Positions 20,883 to 31,739 of a stretch of DNA of 64,000 nucleotides are shown one piece after another. Source of the DNA: Endotrypanum monterogeii (taxonomy: Eukaryota; Euglenozoa; Kinetoplastea; Trypanosomatida; Trypanosomatidae); NCBI GenBank assembly GCA_000333855.2, contig CM007344.1, positions 425,302 through 489,301 on the forward strand, read 5' to 3'. Within the stretch, counting starts at the first letter, position 1, and every line of letters begins with the position of its first letter. Under the pieces are notes generated by a model. It had not been told where the DNA came from and made no database searches. It saw nothing but the letters and a program-made list of their open reading frames with translations. The position numbers and the translations under genes are program-made.

Positions 20883-21903
20883 TTACCCCTGGCGATTCGT
20901 GTCAGTCCGGTCTTCCTGGATGACCTCAACACATGACCACTTGGGGGGCGGTGCGACTCGGGTGGTGAGCCGCAAGTGCAAGGAGCATTGGGGTATCACT
21001 GTGCTCACTCCCTACAGGGTTTTCATCATGCGGCATTGATGTACGCGTTCCTCCGTCCCATGGCGAGGCGAGGCGAGGCGAGGCGGGGGGGGGTACGGAG
21101 GGGAGGGATGAGTGCCCCGCGTATTTTTGTGTCACAGCGTACAGCACGACGGCGGCACACGTAGACAAGTGCATCATGGTTGATTTCGTTTACTTAAGCA
21201 GAAAAAGAAAAAAAGATCAACATGTGTTCACTCATGTGTTCAAATGAAGGCGTGTTCTAACACCAACAGGCGACCAGCGCCTTCTCCACCAATTTCTTTT
21301 ACGTGAATGTGCCACTCCACCTGTGAGTGGGCTCGGTCGAGGTTGCGGCTTTCTGTAGTGAGAGTCTTTGAATACATCGAAAATTCTCGGTGCCTTTTTA
21401 TTCGCCATCTTTTTTACCCTGCCTCCCCCTTCCTCTATGCCTAACCCAGACACTCCTGCCTTTATTCTTTTCCTTCTCTTTCTCATCTTCGCTTGTTCTT
21501 CCTCCGTTTTTTTTTTTTTTTACGAAATGAAAAATATTCCTTCGCCCAACTTGGTTGCTTAAACGCGCTTTTTCCCTGCTCTACCCGGACACACGAGTAC
21601 GCACAGAAGCATTTCGCTTCTAGCTAGTTCCCCCTCTCCGCCTCTTTCTCTGTTTTTCTTCACTGCTTCCCGGCGATAGTGTTGCTCCTGTACATACACA
21701 TAAACCACGAACACACGGATATCTTTCTCTTTCCTGGGCATTTTTTTTCTTCTGATTCCCATTTGATCTGTAAAGTTTTTCTTATTTCACCTTCGTTTCT
21801 TTAAAAATTTTTTTTTTTGTGTGTGTGTACAATCCGTACTCACCTCCTCCTTTTCCCTTCCACAAACACACAGACAGACGAAGGCTCCCCCCTTCTTCCC
21901 CTG

Positions 21904-21934
<31 letters not shown>

Positions 21935-21993
21935 CCATTGACACAGACGAGGCGCGTGTTTCTCTCTTCCTACTCACCGTCTGTGTTATCAAG
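20883..21993 (+). other. Intergenic: 3'UTR and LRR gene 5'UTR
   Basis: Includes four GAGGC units at 21065-21084 followed by a G-run, T-homopolymers at 21508-21522 and 21807-21818, and the (CT)n tract before the LRR gene. The stretch 20930-21180 is more G-rich than usual for spacers in this window. No gene supported. Confidence 0.6.
21902..21946 (+). promoter_or_regulatory. Predicted SL acceptor, LRR gene
   Basis: A pure (CT)n tract to about 21930 followed by the first AG at 21945-21946, giving a 47-base 5'UTR before the ATG at 21994. Confidence 0.5.
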
Positions 21994-23787
21994 ATGACGA
22001 CCATGGCTCTCGTGGATGAGACGCTGGCGCGTTTCGACGGGAAGTCACCGCGGGATAGCTATAAGCAGGTGTGTGGTGAGCTGAAGGTACACATGCAGCG
22101 CGATATTTACTCGGTGCTGCCGGAGAAGCCGGTCGCGTGGCATCACATATTCACGCTGGACCTGGGGACATGCTTGTTGGGTACGAGGGGCTGCATGGCT
22201 ATTTTGCCTATCATTACTGTGAGCACCCTCATGCGAAAGTTGGTTTTGCGCTCGTGTGGGCTGTCAGACGACTTCGCCATTGCGCTGTGTGCCCTCCTCC
22301 AAAATCACCCGTCCATACGCTCGGTGGACCTCAGCGACAACGAGCTTATTACGGTTTACAGTGCGCCGCACATCATCAACGTCATGCGGAATAACAAGAA
22401 CATGATTGCCTTTGACGTACGCAATACACACGTGGGCGACAACGTCTGCGGCATCATCAGCGATCTTGGCCAGCGCAACTTGCATGGCGTCTTGCACTAC
22501 TACGAGGATCGCTACTTCCGCATGAAGGACATCTTCAATTACATGGACGCAGATGGCACGGGGTGGGTGCTCCTCAAATCGCTGGTTCTGAACTGTCCGT
22601 ACCCAGTGCTGCAGGAGCAGTTTGTGGAACGTATTGCCACCAAGAACCCGCGCAAGCGCTCGGATAATACCATTAGCATCAACACGTTTCTTCAGCTGAT
22701 CTACATGAACTACAAGACCGAGGCGGAGATCGGCGCCTGGGCTAACGGGACGATTGATGATCCCTACGTCTTCACAATCTCGAACTGGAAACAGATGCTG
22801 CGCGCGGTGGAGCGATACAACCAGCGCTCCTCCTCTGGGGAGGCCTCTGGCCATCGCCTCGTGGTGCAGCTTCCCAATGATTTTCACCGCTGGCGTCTGC
22901 GAGATTACATCATGACACATGAAGACGCAGATGTGCTGCTGGAGGGGGCGATGCAGATCCTGGACCACGCTACCGCGATGGCAGAGGATGGATCTGTGTT
23001 CAGCAACTCCAGCTTTTTGGTGAAGCCAACGGAGCAGGAGGGCGAGCAGCAGACGGCGGAGGCGCCGTCGGAAAAAAACCCGCATGTGATCCCCGTTGCA
23101 GTTCTTCTCAGAGCCGCAAAGTCGACGCTGGCGCTTCCCCCTTCCGTCACAAAGCCCTTATATCAGTTCTATACCGACCGTGATGCCGCTTACGTGCCGG
23201 AGATTATGAGAAATGGATCGCGTCTGTTCAGCCTGAGCCGTCTCTCCAACGTCTTCGGTTCCGGGGCGTCTGGCACGGAGAGTACCACTTCCGCTGAAAC
23301 GGTTGCGGACCCGAGTGATCCCCCGCGCACCTTCTCGCTCCCCTCGTCGATGGTGAAGATGATGGTGGAATTCTTCAACAAGGAATTCGCCAAGTTGCCC
23401 CAGAAAAAGCCGTCCGTGATTCCTGACACCCCCCGCACTCGCCGGGAAAAGGCGATGGAGAAGAGCGCGATACCGGTGCCCACGTTTCTTAGTGCCGAGT
23501 TCGTCACGGACCTGGAGAAGGTGTGCCCTCGCCTGCTCGCCGACTACTACTCTAGCCACGCGCTGCTCATTGAGGAGAGTACTATTACGCTACAGGAAAT
23601 GGTGAACGTGTTGGATGAGATGTACGTCCAGTGCCGTATCGATCGTGTGTTCTCGCTGGCCGACATTGAAGCCATGGCGGATCCGATGAAGGATCCCTCG
23701 CTGGCAAGCTTCATAGCCACACACTTTGATGAGCGAGACGAGCCTGTTCCACTCTTGGAGTCTGACGGTCAAGGGATGCGTTACTAA
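21994..23787 (+). CDS. Leucine-rich-repeat protein with degenerate EF-hand
   Basis: A 597-residue protein. The frame extends upstream to 21817, but those 59 residues are read from the (CT)n acceptor tract; MTTMALVDETLARFDG at 21994 is a natural start. Residues about 50-160 contain leucine-rich repeats of the ribonuclease-inhibitor or tubulin-cofactor type (LMRKLVLRSCGLSDDFA, SIRSVDLSDNELI, MIAFDVRNTHVGD). Directly after, residues 185-196 (DADGTGWVLLKS) follow an EF-hand loop at positions 1, 3 and 5 but carry Ser instead of Glu at position 12, so calcium binding is doubtful. The C-terminal 300 residues have no motif I recognise and include several basic patches. No signal peptide or membrane segment is evident. 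Such LRR-EF proteins are frequent in flagellar and cytoskeletal proteomes of kinetoplastids, so a structural role is an inference only. Confidence 0.8.
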   Translation: MTTMALVDETLARFDGKSPRDSYKQVCGELKVHMQRDIYSVLPEKPVAWHHIFTLDLGTCLLGTRGCMAILPIITVSTLMRKLVLRSCGLSDDFAIALCALLQNHPSIRSVDLSDNELITVYSAPHIINVMRNNKNMIAFDVRNTHVGDNVCGIISDLGQRNLHGVLHYYEDRYFRMKDIFNYMDADGTGWVLLKSLVLNCPYPVLQEQFVERIATKNPRKRSDNTISINTFLQLIYMNYKTEAEIGAWANGTIDDPYVFTISNWKQMLRAVERYNQRSSSGEASGHRLVVQLPNDFHRWRLRDYIMTHEDADVLLEGAMQILDHATAMAEDGSVFSNSSFLVKPTEQEGEQQTAEAPSEKNPHVIPVAVLLRAAKSTLALPPSVTKPLYQFYTDRDAAYVPEIMRNGSRLFSLSRLSNVFGSGASGTESTTSAETVADPSDPPRTFSLPSSMVKMMVEFFNKEFAKLPQKKPSVIPDTPRTRREKAMEKSAIPVPTFLSAEFVTDLEKVCPRLLADYYSSHALLIEESTITLQEMVNVLDEMYVQCRIDRVFSLADIEAMADPMKDPSLASFIATHFDERDEPVPLLESDGQGMRY

Positions 23788-24188
23788 GGAAGCCGAAGAG
23801 GGGGATGGGGAGGATATATATATAGAGAGAGAGAGGGTAGTCGTGCGAGCCTCTGCGACAAGGCATGCACCGACGCAGTAGCAACCATCGCCGGTGAGCA
23901 GGGCTTACGAAGCTGCCTCCTCCCCCCTCATCACACGCACAATTCTCTAGGGCTCGTCTGGATTCACGCGCAGAAAAAAAAGTGAGGTTAAAGCCCCCTC
24001 TGCGCTCCTCTCCCCTCTCCCCTCTCGGACTATTTTATTGTCGTCACTCTACATATTATTTCATTTTTTTCTTCTCCATATATGGGTAAACAGCAGCAAC
24101 AACAGCCACCTCTATGTTTGCATGTATGATGTAGGATGTAAATGTATTTTTAACAGCATCTGTAAGTGTTTCGATGTATATGTCTGCT

Positions 24189-24236
<48 letters not shown>

Positions 24237-25910
24237 TTCTCTTTCCCCTCTTTTTGCCTTTGTTCAGCGCGTTGGTGCGCTGAACGCCTAGGAAAGAGCA
24301 GTGTGCGGTAAGGTGAAGTGGTAAGGTTCGGATGTGGAAGGTGGTGAGTCTGAAGGGGAGGGGGAGGTGCTTGTTTATGCGAGTACGTCCAGAGGAGTTG
24401 GGCGGTGCCGAAGCGACACATCGTGGTTGAGATCTCATCTGAAGCCTCAGTTTCGACGGATATCTTCAACTCGCCCCCCCCCCTTCTCGGACTTCAAGCA
24501 GCCCTGTTTCGCTCTCTTGCTTTTTCTGGGGGCTCACTTCCCATTTTAGACCTTGCGTTGAATCGCCCTCTCCCCTTTCCCGAGGCTGCAACGTGTCGTG
24601 TGTTTATCTCCCGGATCGAGCCACCAGGGTGGCTTTTCACCACACACACACACACACACGGAGAAGCACCTCAGAAGTGCTCATGTAAAGTTTTTTTTTT
24701 TTCGCACCCCACCAGAGGTTGAATACTTTGGGCCTTATCAGGGGCGCGCGTTCTTGGCGAGCGTTGAGGACTTATCTTCTTCTTTAAGCATGTACAAGCA
24801 ACGGACTACTTCAGCCTTTTCTCACAAGCACATACCCTCGCTGCAATCGACAGCAGTAGAGCCACAGCGAGGGAGAGGGCAAACGAAAGAAGGGAGGGAG
24901 GTGGTTTAGGTGCAACAACAGCCGCGCTATGGTTTCTGTAACCTCACCAGCTCCGCTTCGTCGATGTGAAGGGTAGCAACAGCGGCAGCACCGGAAAAAA
25001 AAACATATATATATATATATATATATGCTCTGTATTGTTTCTCTTCATCTCTTTATGCCACGGGATCCTGTAGGCGTGTGGCGCACGTGTCTTAATCACC
25101 ATGATGCAAAAAAAAAAAATACAACGTGAACGGCATGCATCTTATTCCCCTAATGGGGCCTTCAGGGGTTTATGACTGGATATCTGTGCGATTGTACATT
25201 CATCTTTTCTATCATTGCCCACAGGATGTTCGCGTACGCTCGCTTGCGTAGTTAAGAGGCACGTTTGGGCCTTAGTTGGTGACGATAACCCTCTGGGGGA
25301 GGGGGGGGCTTAGCAGGGGGAAACGGCGTAGAGCAGATGCGCGTTGAAATTATGACGACTGCAAAAGGAACATGAGGTGTCACTTGTCTGATTCCTTTTT
25401 CTTTTGTATCTGACCAAACGGCGGGTGTCACTGTGTCTTGGACAGCGGCCCCCAGGGAATGCGGATTGTGTGTTGGTGTGCACATCTCTTGGTGCATGCT
25501 AGCCAAAGTGTGTGCGCCAACTACGCGCCTGGGATGCTTTTTCATTCCCCCCCCTTCCCCCCCAAAAAAAAAAGAGAGGTCTCCGTCCCTCCATTCCTGC
25601 CTGCCTTTTTCTCTGAACAACGGCATGTGTCTGACTGACGAAGCATCGTATCCATCTTTTCTATTCCGCTCTCGTTGCTCTTTTACCATTCTATCAAGAG
25701 AGGTGTATCCCCCGTCCTCTTCTTCCTCCCCTCTCATATATACATATATATATATATATATGTGTGTGTGTATATGTGTACGTACTGGTTAAGCTTTGCG
25801 CGCTATGTCTCACCACACTTCATGTGCACCTACAAACGCGCACTGTTATTGAATGCTTCAACGCGATGCTGTATTTTGTGCACATTCCCTGTCTTACTGA
25901 AATTGCATAA

Positions 25911-25941
<31 letters not shown>

Positions 25942-26157
25942 GAAGCGCAAAACATATCTAATTTGAATACAAGCGCCCTCCCTCCTCGACTGTTTTCATT
26001 GCCCCCCCCCCCCCCCCCGCCGCGCCTTCCTTCAAACAAGCTAGGGTCAGAATCTCTGTGTATCCTGTTATGCCCTCATACTGTACATTGGGAGGCACAG
26101 ATAGTACTGCCGCTGCCTCTGTCGTAGGGGTATGGGTAGCCTCTCTTGCAATTTGAT
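23788..26157 (+). other. Long 3' region of the LRR gene, ATG-normal
   Basis: No credible coding region. Contains a short TA tract and GA run at 23815-23835, a (TG)n tract at 24193-24235, (TA)n tracts near 25007-25026 and 25745-25761, a (CA)n tract at 25916-25940 and a C16 run at about 26003-26018. ATG triplets occur at an ordinary rate, about forty in 2.37 kb, which contrasts sharply with the next 5.6 kb. Confidence 0.6.
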
Positions 26158-26227
26158 GCGCGAGATCATCTCGCATTCGCACGTCTCTCCTTTCTAATTG
26201 CTTTGACCCCAGGCGTGTGTCTGATAT

Positions 26228-26410
26228 AATTCCTCCACTCTTTCTCTAAATCCCCCTTTTCCCTCGATTTCACACTCGCCTTCTTCCAAGTTCACTGCAG
26301 AGTCTCTCTCCTTTCCCCTCTCCCCCCCTCCCCTCCCCCCCTCCTTCCCCCCCTCCCCCCTCCCCTGCCTCCTCCCATTACTTTGACCTATTCCCCTCCT
26401 CTACACACAG
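26228..26410 (+). promoter_or_regulatory. Massive pyrimidine tract with candidate SL acceptors
   Basis: About 180 bases of nearly continuous C/T, the longest in the window, with AGs at 26299-26300 (CTGCAG) and 26409-26410 (ACACAG). It sits at the point where ATG frequency drops, so it is the best candidate for the 5' end of the mRNA encoding the RRM protein at 31740. Confidence 0.4.
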
Positions 26411-27081
26411 ATACGCCTGAAATCACTCCTCAGCCTACTAGGAAAAAAAAAACAAGCACTCAGAGAGAGAGAGGTCGGTTCACCAAACACGTGAAGGCGC
26501 GACGAGCACTGCCTGCCATACCCTCCCGAGAGCGAGGCGAGCGGAAAAGAAAATCATCAAGGTGCTAGCGTTTCACAGAAGATTAAAGCACACCACACAA
26601 ACAAGAGAATTGCAATCACCCTTCAACACATCCACTCCCCGCGAACCTTAAATCCTAAAGCCCGGCGCTTTCTTTGAGGTAAGACGTGCGCATTTGCAAA
26701 GAAAAGCTTCGACGTGAGACGGAGCGAAAGAACGGGGGTACGCCGCTGATATTTATTGACGAACACTCAGAAATCATCAAAAAAAAACAAACACACTCCT
26801 GAGGGAGTTCACAAGGAGCAACACACAACGCGTATTCCTCACCACACCATATATATATATATATATATATAAACTAAAAAAAAGGTTCCTACGAGAGGAA
26901 GTGAGCGCAAGAAGGTCGGTAAATAAAAAACAACAACAACAACACACGAGACCAAATCTCTCGCTGCCAACTCGCTCTTTTTCTATCGTGTGCTCGTTTC
27001 TTTTTTTTTTTTTGCGTAGTTGTTGTTTTCGCGGCCTCGATTGACTTTTTAAAATTATTCACCTCTTGTTCCGGCATTTTT

Positions 27082-27195
27082 ATGTGTTCCACTATCCATA
27101 TACAGAATCCAAATATTAAAAGCCGATATCACCTAGTTCCACCTCTCCAAGGCTTTGGAAAATCTTCAACACAACAGAACTGGCAGCGAAAGTAG
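27082..27195 (+). other. Upstream ORF in the candidate leader, 37 codons
   Basis: First ATG after the proposed acceptor; the frame runs 37 codons to TAG at 27193-27195. The peptide has no recognisable features. Other, shorter upstream frames start at 27534 (24 codons), 28867 (13), 28871 (5, also containing the ATG at 28883), 30769 (10) and 30925 (4). They matter only if the long leader exists. Confidence 0.25.
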
Positions 27196-28136
27196 CGAAA
27201 AAAAAAACGGTAATCATCTCACTCTCCTTCTTCTCCCTTTCCCCTTCCGTTTTGCTTTCATTCACGCGTTGCTGTTCGGTTTTCTTTACTATTTGGCAAT
27301 TATTATAAATTTCCCTTTATTTTTCAGATTTTGTTTTTCTCAACTGCATCGCTAGCATTTGTTCAGTGGTTGTTGTTACTATTGTGCGCCTGTGCGTTCA
27401 CGCACTCGTGTGCGTGCATTTTTTTTTCTTTCTAAAAAAAAAAAAGTATTACTTTTTAAAGGAGAAGAAAAAGAGTTTTTTTTTTGTCGGTTTGACGTGA
27501 TTAAAAAAAAAAAATATATATATATATATATATATGGGCGCGCACGTTTTTTTGTGTGTGTTTTCCTCACTGTTCCCGTTTTCCATTTCGCCCGTTTTCT
27601 CCTCTTAACTTTTTATTCTCCATTCTCCTTCTTCCAGTCTATCCGTCATCCACCGATCCCCTCCCTCCTCCCCCTTGCTAACATTTTTTTTTTTTCCGCT
27701 GCCCGCCCTGCCTCCTACTTTCCACGGAAAACTCGTTCACAGGCTTGTATTGTTTGGCCTCTTTTAGTTTCTTCTGAGGCACTCCACACATTACATCATC
27801 GTTTTTCACACGACTTCGACGTACTTTTTTCTTCTTGTTTCCGAGTATTTGTCTCTCTCTCTCTCTGTGCACGTGCGTGTATTCGCATCTTGACTAGACC
27901 GGCAGAAACCCCAGCCCAGCCCTCTCCTTCTCCCTTCTCCACCGCCTTTTCGTAAACGGCCCCCCCCCTCCCCTCCCCCTCCCCTCCCTCCGAGGGTCTT
28001 CTTCTTTCTTCCGGTTTCAGGTCCTGTGTTTCTGCGTGAGTAGCCTCCGCCCCCTTAAAATTTCTTTTATTATTATTGTTTTTCTTTTCTCCGTTTCTAC
28101 CCCTATCCTTGGTAGAGATATCCACACACAGTGTAT

Positions 28137-28171
<35 letters not shown>

Positions 28172-28586
28172 GACAGGCGCCTCCATTGATCAGTTGGGCG
28201 TAACTTGATTGACTCCGTCTTCTCTACCCAGCGAATCCTCTTTTTTTATTATTATTATTACCCACTGTTGTAGCGCTTTGCGTCATCATTTCCTTTCAAC
28301 ACTCATTTTATCATTTCTCTTCTTTTTTTCCCTGCTCTTTTCGTACTTCCCCCCCCTCTCGAGGTGTGTCTACTCTGGTTTCTCTTTGACCCTCACCTTG
28401 GTGTGTTTTCGTGCCTCCCGTCATTGTAGTGTACACACGCACACGCGCCCCTCTTTTTTTTTTTTCGTGTTGCGCTACTTCATTCTTCCTCCTCCTCCCC
28501 TCCTTTCCCCATCAGTGACTTCGTTTTAATTTTTGTATTTCGCCATTTCAACACCCACACCTTATACACTCGACACGAGATACGCG

Positions 28587-28625
<39 letters not shown>

Positions 28626-28828
28626 ACAGACACACTGCTTCACGGGTAGTGTATAGGTTAGCGCCATCGAGAACACGTTGTTTCCACTTCACAGGTGAGC
28701 GCGCGCGCACACATATACTTGGTATACTCATTTCTCCTATTTTGCCACTCACAGCCATCCCTTCCTCTCCATTACCTACTCGTATTCTCGCTCTTCTATT
28801 CCCCCTTCCTCCCTCTTCCTCCACACAT

Positions 28829-28862
<34 letters not shown>

Positions 28863-31739
28863 TTATATGCATGCGTCTGTTTATGTGATTGTGTATTTTT
28901 GTGTATAATATATATTATATATATAGTGTGTGTGTGTGTGAGCTACTATTTGTCGTGTTTCGCTCTGCCTGTCGAACTAGTGCACCCACGCGAACGCCTC
29001 GTTTTCCCTCTCTCTTCCTATCTTTTTCTTCCGTTTGTGTCTGTGTGTCTGTCTTTACACTTACCTCGACTTTTTTTCTTTTTCCCAGGCTTTGTCCTTA
29101 TATATTTTTATTCATCTCTATCTTATCTGTTATAGAGTTAGCCTACTTGACTGGAGTATCACGTGCTCTGGCGGTCTATCTTACCCTATATCACCACACT
29201 CCCCCTCTTCCTCTCTGTCTATTCAAAACTATTTCTCACTCCCCGCCAGATCCCATCCTTCTTTCTTCCTTTCTTCCCCTTTTCTTCGCCTTCCCTCACT
29301 TTCCTATATTTTTCTCTTTTCGTGTGTGTTTGTGTGTAGTCTCTTCCTTTTTTTTTTTGAGGTGATCAAAGAACAGCACCAGCATCAGCGATACAGCAAG
29401 GACAGGTAATACCTCCCCCCAAAAAAAACAGCGGCAAAGACATTTCCCTCAGCCCCTCCCCTTATACTTACACACTCACACATTCATTCATACACGAAAC
29501 AAACCGGGAAAAGCAAAATAGGTCTCTGGGCTGTGCAACACTTTCTTGTTGCATTTTTTTTTGTTTTCTGTTTGTGCTTATTTTTCTACTTCACTTTACC
29601 TCGTTTTTCTTCCTTTGTATTTCGTTGCCGTCGCCACAGCTAAAGCATATTCTTGTTCTCGCTCTTTTTTTTTTATTCCGAAAAAAAAAACTGGCGTGTG
29701 TACTCACTGGTACTCTTGTCTGTGTGTTTTCCCTTCTTTTTGTTCATCCTTTTTTTTCTTGTGGTAGTTTCTGCGCACGCGCTCTCATTTCAGTTTTTTT
29801 TTTCACGATCTGATCTGATCTGATCTTTCTTTTTTCCCCTCTTCTCCTTCCCACGAAGCTTTAAGTGATATTATTTTATTATTTCGGGCCATCTGGCCGT
29901 CCCTCTCCTCCTTTCCTACGTCTCTTTCGTTTGTTTTTCTCCTTTTCCGTCATCGCTTTATTCCACTGAAATATATATATATATATATATTTGTATAACT
30001 TCTTTTGCGTCTCTCTCGGTGTCACCTACAGCTCCTCATTCCCCCCTTTTTCCCTCCCTCTTAGTTGTATTTCTCGCTCTCGCTTCTGCAGCCTTCGAGT
30101 GTGTGTGTGCGTGCGTGTGTGTCGCTGTTTAGACATTTGGCTCACGTTTTTTATTCTACCCAAGGGTACCTTCCTCGTGTGATTTTTTCTCTCCCTAACA
30201 CACCTACCCACACAGGTGGTTCGGCAAGGAGCATTAAAAAAAAAAAGGAAACCAAGGACACCGAAAAACAGACGAGAGAACGTAAATTGTAACACTCAAA
30301 TTTTCTCCTGTTTTTATCTTCTCAATCTGAGGTGGATTTCTGGATTTTTTTTCTTCCTCTTTTCCCCCTTATTAGGGCATTTCATTGTTTTTTTTTTTGT
30401 GTGTCGTCGTCGTTGGGTGCGCACTCAGCACGATTGGCGTCACTTGCTTATTCGCTTCATTTCAACCATCATCAAACTCTCTGCCCTTTCTTCCCTTCCT
30501 CATCCCCTATCACACGCACGCACAGGCACGTACATACATTAGTATCAAATTCTATTTTGATCCTCTTTCTCCTCTCCCTCCCTTTCACTTCCCAGTGCTT
30601 CTTCTTTCTTATATTTTCGCCGTCGCTGGTATTATATTCTGTGGCTCAACTAGAAGGCGTGTTGAGCTCCCACCCATCCCCTCCCTCCTCCCACCTCTCC
30701 CGAGAAAAGAAAAAAAAAGAAAAAGGAAAAAAAAAAGTTATCCTTTTCTCTGGCAAGAAACAAAATACATGAAAAAAAGAGTGTGTGTGTGCGGTGGTTA
30801 ACAGGTGCGTCTCTGAGTTCATTTTTTTTTTCATTTCGTTCATCAGTTGTGGGCACACTGGTGTGGAGATTTTGTAATTATATCTGTCCTGTATTCAACT
30901 ATTGAGTGTCTAAAGATATAGAGTATGTTATATATATAATATATATATACATATTCATATATTTATTTATATATATATATATATACATATATTTAGTTTT
31001 TGATCTCTCCATTCATCTTTCCTCCTCTCCTTTTTTTTTTTTACCCCTTCGGTTGTTTGTTTTGTCTCTCTCTGCAATATTCTTCTCTCCCAGTCCACAA
31101 CCTTTCGTCGAGTATTTTCGGTATTTTTCATTTTTCTCTTTTCTTCCTTTTTATATTCTCTGGCGTGTGTATTTGTTGCTCTGCGGTGTTATCGTTTCGA
31201 AAAGAATTTGAATTTTTTAATTATTGTTGCCTGTCTTTATCAGCTGTCAGAGATCAACACCAGCACTCATAACAAAAAGAGGAGGAGCAACGACAGGAAC
31301 ATTAAAAAAAAAGAAATACGTCATCGCTTCAGTTTTTTCTGATTTTTTTTTTGTTTACCCCAAGAGTTGGTTTCTCGCCTTCCACAGCCCAAAAACCACA
31401 GACCGTTAGTCAGCTGGCGCCAACAGTGATCATCTCCAAAAAAAAAAAAATAACACTCACGCACGCACATAGCGTTCTCAAAAAGAAAAAAACAAACAAA
31501 CTGAACCGACAGTCTGCGACATCATCACCAGCGTGTGGATCCCATATATATATATATATATATATAAGGGTAGGAGACTGACAAGCGTTTCTCTTTAAAA
31601 AAAAAAGATATAGGTCCTCCGTGTGCAGCAACGCCCCCTCTTATAGCGGCACTGATTTTTTCAAACCAATTAATCTTTCACACATCCCCACGGGGGGCAC
31701 CTTCCATCACCGCAGAAGCGCACCGTACGTGAGGCGCAC

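Larger units (their letters stand above)
26158..31739 (+). other. ATG-depleted, pyrimidine-rich region: candidate giant 5' leader
   Basis: The 5.58 kb directly upstream of the RRM-protein start codon is T/C-rich and non-coding. I find only seven ATGs: 27082, 27534, 28867, 28871, 28883, 30769 and 30925. Each opens a frame of at most 37 codons. Stretches 27537-28866 and 28886-30768 contain none, while the same-composition triplets TGA and GTA remain frequent there. The next ATG after 30925 is the start codon at 31740. Such depletion is expected of a 5'UTR under selection against upstream initiation. Several (TA)n tracts (26850-26870, 27515-27535, 28141-28166, 29971-29990, 30970-30985, 31544-31566) and four GATCT units (29807-29826) also lie here. 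Alternatives are several short transcripts or a long non-coding RNA. Confidence 0.5.

Noticed and set aside
27359..27955. About 200-codon + strand frame in the ATG-poor region
   Set aside because: It has no ATG at its 5' end (TTG) and consists mainly of Phe, Leu, Ser and Tyr-Ile repeats read from pyrimidine and TA tracts.
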